Assembly (NCBI GenBank): GCA_030053925.1
Contig: JASGCX010000012.1
Location: 1-45,242, forward strand
Length of the DNA stretch: 45,242 bases
Source: Flavobacterium sp.
Lineage (GTDB): Bacteria; Bacteroidota; Bacteroidia; Chitinophagales; Chitinophagaceae
Direction: 5' to 3'
Shown: positions 26,504-35,155 of the stretch, piece by piece
Position numbering within the stretch: position 1 is the first letter of the stretch
Layout: each line of letters starts with the position of its first letter
The notes under the pieces: generated by a model
The model's input: the letters and a program-made list of their open reading frames with translations, nothing else
Told to the model about the DNA's origin: nothing
Database searches by the model: none
Program-made: the position numbers and the translations under genes

Positions 26504-28243
26504 ATGAAATTCATAAAATATATAACATTGTTTCTAGCAATTGCCTTGGGTGGTTGTACTAAAATAATTGACCTTACACCTGTATCAAGCATAAATTCTG
26601 CAACTTATTATTCTAATTTAAGTGAGTTAAGTGTAGCATTAACTGGCTGTTATAATGGTATGCAAAAACCATTAATAGATGAGTGGACATTAACAGAGCT
26701 AAGAAGCGATAATGTAATACAAGGTTCTAGATCCAGTACTTCTGTTGTAAATAGAGATTTAAGCGATTTGGACATGTTTTTTCCAAGTACATCACATCAA
26801 GGAAACTATAGTTATTGGCTTAACACCTACTATAATATTAGAAATGTAAATTTTGTTTTAAACAGTTTAGGTGTTAATTATTCCGAAACAGCAGGCACTT
26901 TGTCTTATGATCCAATAACAATTTCGGTTACAGATGCTGATAAAAAGAAACTAGCTGCAGAGGCTTGCTTTATTAGAGCATACCATTATTTTAATTTAGT
27001 GCGTTTATATGGAGGTGTTTTTTTAGTACACGAACCCATTGATCCAGAAACTGCAAAGTCTGTTAATAGAACAACTACGGCTGAAATTTATAAATTAATA
27101 GTAGCAGATTTACAAAATGCTGTTGCATTTGGAAGTACAGCAAAATATGCCGCTACATCAGCCAATTTAGGAAGAGCAAATAGTTGGAGTGCAAAGGCTT
27201 TGTTAGCAAAAGTTTATTTAACACTTAATCGTAAAACCGATGCAATACCACTATTGCAAGATATAATTACAAATAGTGGTTATAGTTTATTACCCTCTTA
27301 TTCAAGTGTATTTTCTATTACAAACGAAATGAATGCTGAGATTTTATTTGCCATTCGTTTCAAAGGTGGTGGTATTGGTTTAGGTTCTACATTACCAAAT
27401 TTATTTGCTCCTACAAACAGTGGTGCAGCTATTGCAAATGGAGATGGAAAGGGGTATGATTTCCCTTCTAATGAATTAAACAATTCTTATTTTTCAATCA
27501 GTTTAACTGGAGCATCGGTAAAAAAAGATTCTGCAAGGGTGGTATTGGCAGCAGCCAACACCAATATTCTTCCTGGAATGTTTGTTACAGGAACCCAAAT
27601 AGCTGCTGGCACTACTGTAGCAACTATAAGTGGTAATATTTTAACGCTATCACTTGCAGCAACTGCTACATCGGCATCGGCAGCATTAGCAATTGGCGAC
27701 CCAAGAAAAGTAGCAAGTATTGGTACATACACTGGTGGCGTTTTATACCCTGCAAAGCTTATATCAAGCCCTGCCATTGCCAATGATGCAGAAAACGATT
27801 GGATGGTACTAAGGTTTGCCGATGTTGTATTAATGTTAGCCGAGGCCCAAGGAAATTCAGCAGCTTCAATTGGCTTAATTAATCAAATAAGAACAAGAGC
27901 CAAACTTGCACCAATAGATCCTCTTACTATTACTACAACTGCTTTATTTGAAACAGCATTGTCTAACGAAAGAAGATGGGAGTTAGCACTAGAAAATCAA
28001 CGCTTCTTTGACCTTCAAAGACAAAATGTAACTTACACTACACCAACATTGGCTATAGAACAAGTAATTAGTAATCACTTTGCAATTATGTATCCATTGC
28101 ATTATATTGGTTATCCTGCACCAACACTAACGCTGGCTCAAATGCAGGCATTTGTTACACCACAAAGAATGTTGCTACCAATACCACAAAGAGAAATTGA
28201 TAACAATACAAGAATTGTGATACCACAAAATCCTGGGTACTAA
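26504..28243 (+). CDS. SusD-family glycan-binding lipoprotein with inserted module
   Basis: 579 residues. Lipobox LGGC with Cys18 marks surface-lipoprotein export. The TPR-like SusD core is seen in AAEACFIRAYHYFNLVRLYGG (about 151-171) and SWSAKALLAKVYLTLNRKTDA, and the C-terminal signature in VLMLAEAQ and ERRWELALENQRFFDLQR. Odd feature: about 65 residues (333-397, nt 27500-27694) of Ala/Thr/Ser-rich beta-type sequence, including LPGMFVTGTQIAAGTTV, interrupt the region between YFS and GDPRKVASIG, where SusD proteins usually have only a short loop. The frame stays open, so the protein should be functional. It pairs with the SusC 17 bp upstream. Confidence 0.94.
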   Translation: MKFIKYITLFLAIALGGCTKIIDLTPVSSINSATYYSNLSELSVALTGCYNGMQKPLIDEWTLTELRSDNVIQGSRSSTSVVNRDLSDLDMFFPSTSHQGNYSYWLNTYYNIRNVNFVLNSLGVNYSETAGTLSYDPITISVTDADKKKLAAEACFIRAYHYFNLVRLYGGVFLVHEPIDPETAKSVNRTTTAEIYKLIVADLQNAVAFGSTAKYAATSANLGRANSWSAKALLAKVYLTLNRKTDAIPLLQDIITNSGYSLLPSYSSVFSITNEMNAEILFAIRFKGGGIGLGSTLPNLFAPTNSGAAIANGDGKGYDFPSNELNNSYFSISLTGASVKKDSARVVLAAANTNILPGMFVTGTQIAAGTTVATISGNILTLSLAATATSASAALAIGDPRKVASIGTYTGGVLYPAKLISSPAIANDAENDWMVLRFADVVLMLAEAQGNSAASIGLINQIRTRAKLAPIDPLTITTTALFETALSNERRWELALENQRFFDLQRQNVTYTTPTLAIEQVISNHFAIMYPLHYIGYPAPTLTLAQMQAFVTPQRMLLPIPQREIDNNTRIVIPQNPGY

Positions 28244-28257
28244 TTAATTAAGCGTTG

Positions 28258-29418
28258 ATGTTGAAACCGTCTTTAATAATCATTATGTTACTAGCCAATA
28301 TGGGTGCAAAATGCAAACATGTACAGCATTATGCAATAAAGGCGGTGCTTCAAAAGCAAGTTTTAGTAAAAGCTAATTTATATCTGTTAGAACCCCCCAT
28401 CACAATTACCGCCGACCGCTCTATACGGTCGGCTGGTACTGTGCATGATTTTTATTCGGAAGGCGATTATTGGTGGCCAAATCCTAATGATATTAATGGT
28501 GCCTATATTCAAAAAGATGGCCAAACAAATCCTAACAATTTTGTAGCCCATAGAAAAGCGATGATTCGCTTTAGCCAAATACTAGGTACACTTGCTTCGG
28601 CCTATTGTGTTACTAAAAAAGAAGTTTATGTGCAGCATGCTTTCAAGCATTTAAAAGCATGGTTTATAGATACGGCAACATTAATGAACCCATCTTTATT
28701 GTACGCACAAGCTATAAAAGGTAAGGCTACTGGTAGAAGTATTGGTGTAATAGATATGATACAAATGGTAGAAGTTGCACAAGCTGTAAACGTGATGCAA
28801 AAGGCTAAATTGGTAGATGTGGTTGCCTTGCAAAAAATTAAAAATTGGTTTGCACAATACTTAAAATGGGTAACCACACACCCCTATGGCGTAGAAGAAA
28901 GAGATGCAAAAAATAACCATGCAACTTGTTGGGTAATGCAAGTGGCAGTGTTTGCTAAACTAGTAGGTAACGATTCGTTACTAAACGATTGTAGCTCTAG
29001 GTTTACAAATATTTTATTGCCCAATCAAATGGCAATAGATGGCAGCTTTCCTTTAGAGTTAAAACGTACAAAACCTTACGGTTATTCGCTGTTTAATTTA
29101 GATGCAATGACAACCATTTGTCAAGTATTATCTACCCCAAAAAATAATCTATGGAGCTTTAAACTTACTGATGGTAGAAGTATCAAAAACGCAATAAATT
29201 TCATGTTCCCATTTATTGCAAACAAGGCATCTTGGAGCTACCCAAAAGATGTGATGTTTTGGAACGATTGGCCAGTTGCACAGCCCTCTTTATTATTCGG
29301 TTATTTTCAATTCAACAATAATAATTGGTTAAAAGAATGGAAGCGTTTGAATCACTTTCCTACTAATGATGAAGTGATAAGAAACTTGCCTGTTAGAAAT
29401 CCATTGATTTGGTTATAA
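28258..29418 (+). CDS. PF05426 alginate-lyase-fold polysaccharide lyase (PL38-like)
   Basis: 386 residues from ATG 28258, with a hydrophobic N-terminus likely to act as a signal peptide. Signature segments of the PF05426 alpha/alpha-toroid lyases are present: GDYWWPNPND (69-78), MNPSLLYAQAIKG (143-155), the catalytic NNH at 219-221, and Arg270 with nearby Tyr274/Tyr276 in ELKRTKPYGYS. Families PL5 and PL38 share this domain; the YWWPNP motif and size suit PL38-like enzymes acting on mannuronan or glucuronan. A paralogue lies at 37,069, but the two differ widely, suggesting different substrates rather than a recent duplication. Confidence 0.87.
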   Translation: MLKPSLIIIMLLANMGAKCKHVQHYAIKAVLQKQVLVKANLYLLEPPITITADRSIRSAGTVHDFYSEGDYWWPNPNDINGAYIQKDGQTNPNNFVAHRKAMIRFSQILGTLASAYCVTKKEVYVQHAFKHLKAWFIDTATLMNPSLLYAQAIKGKATGRSIGVIDMIQMVEVAQAVNVMQKAKLVDVVALQKIKNWFAQYLKWVTTHPYGVEERDAKNNHATCWVMQVAVFAKLVGNDSLLNDCSSRFTNILLPNQMAIDGSFPLELKRTKPYGYSLFNLDAMTTICQVLSTPKNNLWSFKLTDGRSIKNAINFMFPFIANKASWSYPKDVMFWNDWPVAQPSLLFGYFQFNNNNWLKEWKRLNHFPTNDEVIRNLPVRNPLIWL

Positions 29419-29495
29419 TACCATAAGCAATTAACTAATAAGCGTGCAGATTTTGGGAATGGAATTTTATAATTGATTGAGCCAAAAAAATTAGA

Positions 29496-30320
29496 ATGAA
29501 AAGAGGCATATTTTTTTTGATGTTATTGGTTTCTGTTTTTGCAAATGCACAGCAATTGTACAAAACAGAGCCTGACATTAGTTACTACAACAACGATGTT
29601 GCTGCAAAAAATACTTACATAGCAAGCCAGTGTAAACTTGATATTTATTATCCCACAAACGTAAAAGATTTTGCAACAATTGTTTGGTTTCATGGCGGTA
29701 GTTTAACTGGCGGGCAAAAGCAAATACCAAAAGCATTAACCAATAAAGGGTATGCGGTGGTAGGTGTAGAGTATCGGTTATCGCCAAAAGCTACTGCACC
29801 CGCATATATTGAAGATGCAGCCGCAGCAGTAGCTTGGGTGTTTAAAAATGTTGCTAAGTATGGTGGTAATACAAAATTGATTTTTGTATCGGGACATTCT
29901 GCCGGCGGCTATTTAGCAATGATGATTACCCTTGATAAAAGTTACTTGAAAAAATACGAAATTGATGCAAACAACATTGCAGGCATTATACCATTTAGTG
30001 GGCAAGCAATTACGCACTTTACTATTAGAAAAGAGTTAGGCATTAAAAACACACAGCCCATTATTGATAAGTATGCACCACTATTTTTTGTACGTGAAGA
30101 TGCACCTAAAATGCTATTGATAACAGGCGATAGAGAACTCGAATTACTTGGCCGATACGAGGAAAATGCCTACTTGTTGCGAATGATGAAATTAACAGGC
30201 AATAAGCACACTACTTTATACGAGTTACAAGGATTTGACCATGGTGGAATGGCAGAGCCAGCATATCCTTTATTATTAAAAGAAGTTGCGGCAAGTACTA
30301 AACAAATTCTAAATCATTAA
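29496..30320 (+). CDS. Exported alpha/beta hydrolase, probable carbohydrate esterase
   Basis: 274 residues with signal peptide (MKRGIFFLMLLVSVFANAQ). Oxyanion motif HGGS (66-69), nucleophile elbow SGHSAGG with Ser135, candidate acid Asp212 (ITGDREL) and His249 (GFDHGG) make a complete catalytic triad of the hormone-sensitive-lipase/acetyl-esterase type. In a polyuronate locus the natural guess is removal of acetyl or another acyl group from the polymer before lyase action. The substrate is inferred from neighbours only. Confidence 0.87.
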   Translation: MKRGIFFLMLLVSVFANAQQLYKTEPDISYYNNDVAAKNTYIASQCKLDIYYPTNVKDFATIVWFHGGSLTGGQKQIPKALTNKGYAVVGVEYRLSPKATAPAYIEDAAAAVAWVFKNVAKYGGNTKLIFVSGHSAGGYLAMMITLDKSYLKKYEIDANNIAGIIPFSGQAITHFTIRKELGIKNTQPIIDKYAPLFFVREDAPKMLLITGDRELELLGRYEENAYLLRMMKLTGNKHTTLYELQGFDHGGMAEPAYPLLLKEVAASTKQILNH

Positions 30321-30343
30321 TAACGTTTTATAAATAATTTACA

Positions 30344-31996
30344 ATGAAAAAAATACTTTGCCTTTTTGTTACATCGTTGGCACTAATGCCATTTGCCTCT
30401 CAGGCACAACAAAATGTAGATAAAAATGCGGCATCAAAACCTAACGTTTTATTTATAGCTATTGACGACTTAAAACCAATACTTGGTTGCTACGGAAATA
30501 CACTAGTTAAAACGCCAAATATTGATAGGCTCGCAAAAATGGGCACTGTATTTTTAAGTAACTATTGTCAACAGGCTGTTTGTGGCCCAACTCGTGCTAG
30601 TGTAATGACTGGTATGAGACCAGACCACACAAAAGTGTGGGATTTAAAAACCAAAATGCGTGATGTAAATCCAGATATTATTTCGCTGCCACAATATCTT
30701 ATATCACAAGGCTATACCACTGCAGGTGTAGGTAAAATTTATCACCCAAGCTGTGTAGATAAAAAATCGGACGCACCATCTTGGTCAATACCTTTTTTTA
30801 AAGCAACTGCTGCCGATTATGCAAATGACCTTGGCCTACCTGCGTTAAAACATTACCAATCGATAGACATTAAAAACGCACTTACATCAAATGGTAAAGG
30901 CATTAAAGACAATCCAAAAAGTGAGAATGTTAGTGATGATGCCGAATCGTTAGGTAGTGGTAAACGTGGCCCTGCAACTGAGTGTTTAAACTTGCCAGAC
31001 AATGCTTATGAAGATGGTACTAGTGCTAATATTGGTAAAGCGCAACTGATAGCATTAACAAAAGCTGAAAAGCCATTTTTTTTGGCAGTTGGATTTCATA
31101 AACCGCATTTGCCTTTTGTAGCACCTAAAAAATATTGGGATTTGTATAAAAGAGAAAACATGCCAATGGCCCAGTTTCAGCAACATGCAGAAAACGAAGT
31201 GTTTGTGGCTTATGAAACATCGGGCGAATTACGCAATTACTCAGACATACAAGCGTTCACAACTTTTACTAAAGATGATTTACGTGCTGGTTTAAAACCA
31301 GAAAAACAAGAAGAATTATTACATGGTTACTATGCGGCCGTTTCTTATGTAGATGCCCAAGTAGGTGTACTACTAAATACCCTTGACTCTTTGGGTACTT
31401 TAAAAAATACCATTATTGTTTTATGGGGTGATCATGGTTGGCATTTAGGCGATCACGATATATGGGGCAAGCACACAAATTTTGAACAAGCTACCCGCTC
31501 ACCATTAATTGTTGCTGCACCAGGCTACAAAGCCGGTAAAACCACTTCATTAACAGAACACGTAGATATTTTTCCAACAATTGTAAACCTCGCTGGCCTA
31601 GAAATTCCTAAAACATTACAAGGCCAAAGTTTAAAGCCGATAATGCAAAATAATAAAGCAGTAATAAAAGAATTTGCTGTAAGCCAATATCCAAGAAATA
31701 TAAAACCTGGTGAAGTTAAAAAACTAGGTTATGCTAATGGAAAGCTAATGGGCTACAGTATAAGAACAGATAAGTATCGCTATACATTATGGCTTAACAA
31801 TAAATACACCAGCGAAGAACCGTTTACCGAAGCAAGAGTTTATGCCGCTGAAATGTATGATTACGTAAAAGATCCGTTAGAAAAAATAAACGTAGCCAAT
31901 GTTAAAGCTTATGCCAGTATAAGTAAAGCACTAAAAGATAAAGTGATTGCATATTTAAGTACACAACCTAAAAACTTTGTAGCGGCAGCTAAATAA
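30344..31996 (+). CDS. Sulfatase, iduronate-2-sulfatase-like (copy 1)
   Basis: 550 residues with signal peptide. The S1 sulfatase signature C-x-P-x-R-x4-T-G is intact: Cys80 in AVCGPTRASVMTG, the residue converted to formylglycine. The metal-binding IDDLKP near the N-terminus and LWGDHGWHLGDHDIWGKH are also present. The FIAIDDLKPILGCYGN start is typical of the iduronate-2-sulfatase-like subgroup, which often removes 2-O-sulfate from uronic acids. The next gene is a close paralogue. The locus encodes its own Cys-type FGE at 33,985. Confidence 0.93.
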   Translation: MKKILCLFVTSLALMPFASQAQQNVDKNAASKPNVLFIAIDDLKPILGCYGNTLVKTPNIDRLAKMGTVFLSNYCQQAVCGPTRASVMTGMRPDHTKVWDLKTKMRDVNPDIISLPQYLISQGYTTAGVGKIYHPSCVDKKSDAPSWSIPFFKATAADYANDLGLPALKHYQSIDIKNALTSNGKGIKDNPKSENVSDDAESLGSGKRGPATECLNLPDNAYEDGTSANIGKAQLIALTKAEKPFFLAVGFHKPHLPFVAPKKYWDLYKRENMPMAQFQQHAENEVFVAYETSGELRNYSDIQAFTTFTKDDLRAGLKPEKQEELLHGYYAAVSYVDAQVGVLLNTLDSLGTLKNTIIVLWGDHGWHLGDHDIWGKHTNFEQATRSPLIVAAPGYKAGKTTSLTEHVDIFPTIVNLAGLEIPKTLQGQSLKPIMQNNKAVIKEFAVSQYPRNIKPGEVKKLGYANGKLMGYSIRTDKYRYTLWLNNKYTSEEPFTEARVYAAEMYDYVKDPLEKINVANVKAYASISKALKDKVIAYLSTQPKNFVAAAK

Positions 31997-32044
31997 TTGC
32001 AATTACAAAGGCTTAATTATTAGGCTATAAACATTCAAATACGT

Positions 32045-33646
32045 ATGAAAAAAGTAAGTGCATTTATACTCGTTATGGTATTGGGTGGTAGTGCTTTTGC
32101 ACAGCAAAAAGAAAAGCCCAATGTGCTTTTTATAGCTATTGATGATTTAAAACCAATACTTGGTTGCTACGGTAATACCCAAATAAAAACTCCCAATATA
32201 GATAGATTGGCAAAAATGGGTACCGTGTTTATGCGTAACTATGTACAGCAAGCAGTATGTGGCCCTACTCGTGCTAGTGTAATGACTGGTAAGAGACCAG
32301 ATTATACCCAAGTGTGGGATTTAAAAACCAAGATGCGTGATGTTAATCCCGATATACTTAGTTTACCACAATACTTCGCTAGTCAAGGTTATTCAACACA
32401 AGGTATTGGTAAAGTGTACGATCCTAGATGTGTAGATAAAGATATTGATAAGCCAAGTTGGAGCGTTCCTTATTATAAAACCGATAAAAAATATTATGCC
32501 GCTGGTTATGGCGAGCCTGCATTAGAACGTTATCAGAAAAAAGAAACCAAAGCGGCTATTGAGATTGCCCTTAAAGAAGCATTTGCAATTGGTAAAACAA
32601 AAGCCGAAGCCAACGAATATGCTAGTACTAAAATGAAACCAACAACCGAATGTGTAGATGTACCTAATAATGCGTATAACGATGGTGCCAACATGTTGCA
32701 GGCAAAAGAGATTCTTGCAAAATTGAGTAAAACTAACCAGCCTTTCTTTTTTGCAGTAGGTATTGCAAAGCCACATTTACCTTTTGTGGCCCCAAAAAAA
32801 TATTGGGATTTGTACAAAAGAGAAGATATGCCTTTGGCAAAATTTCAAGAGCAAAATAAAAACCCAGTAGATATAGCTTACCACAATGCAGGTGAAATAA
32901 GAGGCTATACCGACATTCCGCCTTTAACCGAGTTTACCCACCAAAAACCTTACGGCATCACATTGCCAAAAGATAAGCAATTAGAACTAATTCATGGTTA
33001 CTATGCTGCCGTTTCTTATACCGATGCTAATGTTGGCGTTTTGCTAGATGCCTTAGATTCTTTAGGGCTTACAAAAAATACCATCATTGTACTTTGGGGT
33101 GATCATGGCTGGCATTTAGGCGACCATAATATCTGGTGCAAGCACACCAATTTTGAAGAGGCTACACGTGCACCTTTAATTATTGCAGCACCTGGTTTTA
33201 AGCCATCTACAACTAAATCTCAAACAGAGCATGTTGATATTTTTCCAACCATTTGCCATTTAGCAAAACTTAAAATACCTCAACAATTAGATGGTACTAG
33301 TCTTGTACCCCTTATGAAGAATTCGACAGCCCTAGTAAAAGAATATTCTGTAAGCCAATATCCTAGAAGCAATGCAACAGTAGAGGGCGAGAAATTAAGT
33401 AAAGCAGATGCTAATGCAATGGGGTATTCTATTCGTACAGCCCAATATCGCTATACAGTTTGGTTAAGAAATGGATTTAGAAGTACACAGCCATTTAATA
33501 AACAATTATTGATAGGCACAGAACTATACGACTATAAAAAAGACCCACTAGAAACTGTAAATGTAGCAAACGATAAAAAGTATGAAACGGTAGCCAATGA
33601 ATTACACGTAAAAATGCTTGCGTTTTTAAAATCTCAAGAAAAGTAA
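32045..33646 (+). CDS. Sulfatase, iduronate-2-sulfatase-like (copy 2)
   Basis: 533 residues with signal peptide (MKKVSAFILVMVLGGSAFA). Formylglycine site Cys72 in AVCGPTRASVMTG, with the IDDLKP and LWGDHGWHLGDH metal motifs. By eye much of the sequence is the same as the preceding sulfatase, but the middle differs: residues about 155-215 contain an Ala/Lys/Glu-rich segment absent from copy 1. This points to tandem duplication followed by divergence in a substrate-facing insert. Its stop codon abuts the start of the next frame (0 bp gap). Confidence 0.93.
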   Translation: MKKVSAFILVMVLGGSAFAQQKEKPNVLFIAIDDLKPILGCYGNTQIKTPNIDRLAKMGTVFMRNYVQQAVCGPTRASVMTGKRPDYTQVWDLKTKMRDVNPDILSLPQYFASQGYSTQGIGKVYDPRCVDKDIDKPSWSVPYYKTDKKYYAAGYGEPALERYQKKETKAAIEIALKEAFAIGKTKAEANEYASTKMKPTTECVDVPNNAYNDGANMLQAKEILAKLSKTNQPFFFAVGIAKPHLPFVAPKKYWDLYKREDMPLAKFQEQNKNPVDIAYHNAGEIRGYTDIPPLTEFTHQKPYGITLPKDKQLELIHGYYAAVSYTDANVGVLLDALDSLGLTKNTIIVLWGDHGWHLGDHNIWCKHTNFEEATRAPLIIAAPGFKPSTTKSQTEHVDIFPTICHLAKLKIPQQLDGTSLVPLMKNSTALVKEYSVSQYPRSNATVEGEKLSKADANAMGYSIRTAQYRYTVWLRNGFRSTQPFNKQLLIGTELYDYKKDPLETVNVANDKKYETVANELHVKMLAFLKSQEK

Positions 33647-33964
33647 ATGACTAAAACATCTTTATTGTTTAAGCGCTTAATAATACCTATGGCTTTTATT
33701 TTTTTTAGCCTTATGGTACATGCCAAAACGGTATCTGTTACATCGGTAAATGCTTTGCAAACAGCTATTAATAATGCCAGTTCTGGTGATGGTTTAATAC
33801 TTGCAAATGGTAGGGTTGTTAAATATCAAACCTACTATCAACCATCAAATGCTCCATTTACAATATTCTCTAGCAATATTTCACACTTACAAAATGGCTT
33901 GTACCATGTTCAAATTGTTGCTGGCGATAACGTGAAAAATATTAAATTGATTGTACAAAACTAA
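33647..33964 (+). pseudogene. Collapsed remnant: PL6-like N-terminus joined to a T9SS C-terminal signal
   Basis: 105 residues in an open frame. Residues 1-53 give a signal peptide plus KTVSVTSVNALQTAINNASS and GDGLILANG, the opening of PL6/beta-helix lyases (compare the PL6 at 17,072: KTIKVSNQAQLAEANKSA then AGDMIVLQNG). Residues about 70-105 (TIFSSNISHLQNGLYHVQIV, then a KLIVQ end) look like the last strands of a type-A T9SS sorting domain. An intact protein would need hundreds of residues between them. I infer an internal deletion that kept frame; it might still yield a short secreted peptide. Confidence 0.6.
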
Positions 33965-33984
33965 TGAGTGCTTAAAAGAAGCCG

Positions 33985-35139
33985 ATGAGAATAAGATTGA
34001 TAAATATAATTTGTTTGCTTGTTGTAGTTACTGTGCAGATAAATGCACAAACTAAAAAAGTAGCAAAAAGTACAAATGTTTCAAAAGCCGATACTTGTAA
34101 AAAATCGTGCTGTACCTCAAATATTCCCAATAGATATGGCATTTCTAAAACCATAAACACTACTGCCATAGCAAAAACTACCAAACCTATAAGCGATAAA
34201 AAGCATGATGGTATGGTGTTTATTAAAGGTGGAACATTTATGATGGGAGGCGATAATGAACAAGCTAGGCAAGATGAATTTCCTAAACATGCAGTACAAG
34301 TAACTAGTTTTTATATGGATGCAACAGAAGTTACCAACCAGCAGTTTGCTGCATTTGTAAAAGCTACAGGCTATATAACTACCGCCGAAAAAGATATTAA
34401 ATGGCAAGAACTTAAAAAACAATTACCCTTAAATACACCAAAGCCTGCACCTGAAATGCTAAAAGCGGCTTCGCTTGTATTTGTACCCACAAGCGGCGAG
34501 GTAAACCTACAAGATTATAGCCAATGGTGGCAGTGGCTGCACGGCGCTTGTTGGAAATATCCTAAAGGACCAGGTAGCAATATTATTGGCAAAGAGAATT
34601 ACCCTGTTGTACACATTAGCTGGGACGATGCAAATGCTTATTGCAAGTGGGCAGGCAAGCGATTGCCTACCGAGGCAGAATGGGAATACGCAGCAAGAGG
34701 CGGTGCCGAAAAAAATGTTTACAGTTGGGGAAATGCACAAGTTGATTCTGGCAGTGCTAGATGTAATTTTTGGCAAGGCAGTTTTCCTTATAAAAACAAC
34801 ACCACAGATGGCTTCTATGGCGCAGCACCTGTAAAATCATTTGCACCAAATGGCTATGGTTTATACGACATGGCGGGTAATGTATGGGAATGGTGTTTTG
34901 ACTTGTACAATCATAAATACTACAGTGCTTTGGCAAGTGTTAAGGTGGTTAATAATCCTAAAGGCCCTTTAAAAAGTTTCGACCCCGATGAACCTACCGT
35001 GCCAAAACGTGTGATGAGAGGCGGCTCATTTTTATGCAACGAATCTTATTGTAGTGGTTACAGGGTAGCTGCTAGAATGAAAAGTTCGGCAGATTCTGGT
35101 ATGGAGCATCTTGGATTTAGATGTGTTTCTAATAATTGA
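33985..35139 (+). CDS. Exported formylglycine-generating enzyme (sulfatase-modifying factor)
   Basis: 384 residues with signal peptide (RIRLINIICLLVVVTVQINA). FGE-sulfatase domain from about residue 75: HDGMVFIKGGTFMMGGD, DATEVTNQQFAAFV, HISWDDANAYCKWAGKRLPTEAEWEYAARGG, YGLYDMAGNVWEWC. The C-terminal GGSFLCNESYCSGYRVAAR and LGFRC closely follow the copper-binding Cys pair (Cys351 and Cys356, C-x4-C) of genuine FGEs, which many FGE-fold relatives lack. It should convert the sulfatase Cys to formylglycine. Position among three Cys-type sulfatases makes it their dedicated maturase. Confidence 0.93.
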   Translation: MRIRLINIICLLVVVTVQINAQTKKVAKSTNVSKADTCKKSCCTSNIPNRYGISKTINTTAIAKTTKPISDKKHDGMVFIKGGTFMMGGDNEQARQDEFPKHAVQVTSFYMDATEVTNQQFAAFVKATGYITTAEKDIKWQELKKQLPLNTPKPAPEMLKAASLVFVPTSGEVNLQDYSQWWQWLHGACWKYPKGPGSNIIGKENYPVVHISWDDANAYCKWAGKRLPTEAEWEYAARGGAEKNVYSWGNAQVDSGSARCNFWQGSFPYKNNTTDGFYGAAPVKSFAPNGYGLYDMAGNVWEWCFDLYNHKYYSALASVKVVNNPKGPLKSFDPDEPTVPKRVMRGGSFLCNESYCSGYRVAARMKSSADSGMEHLGFRCVSNN

Positions 35140-35155
35140 AATTAAAAGATAGATA

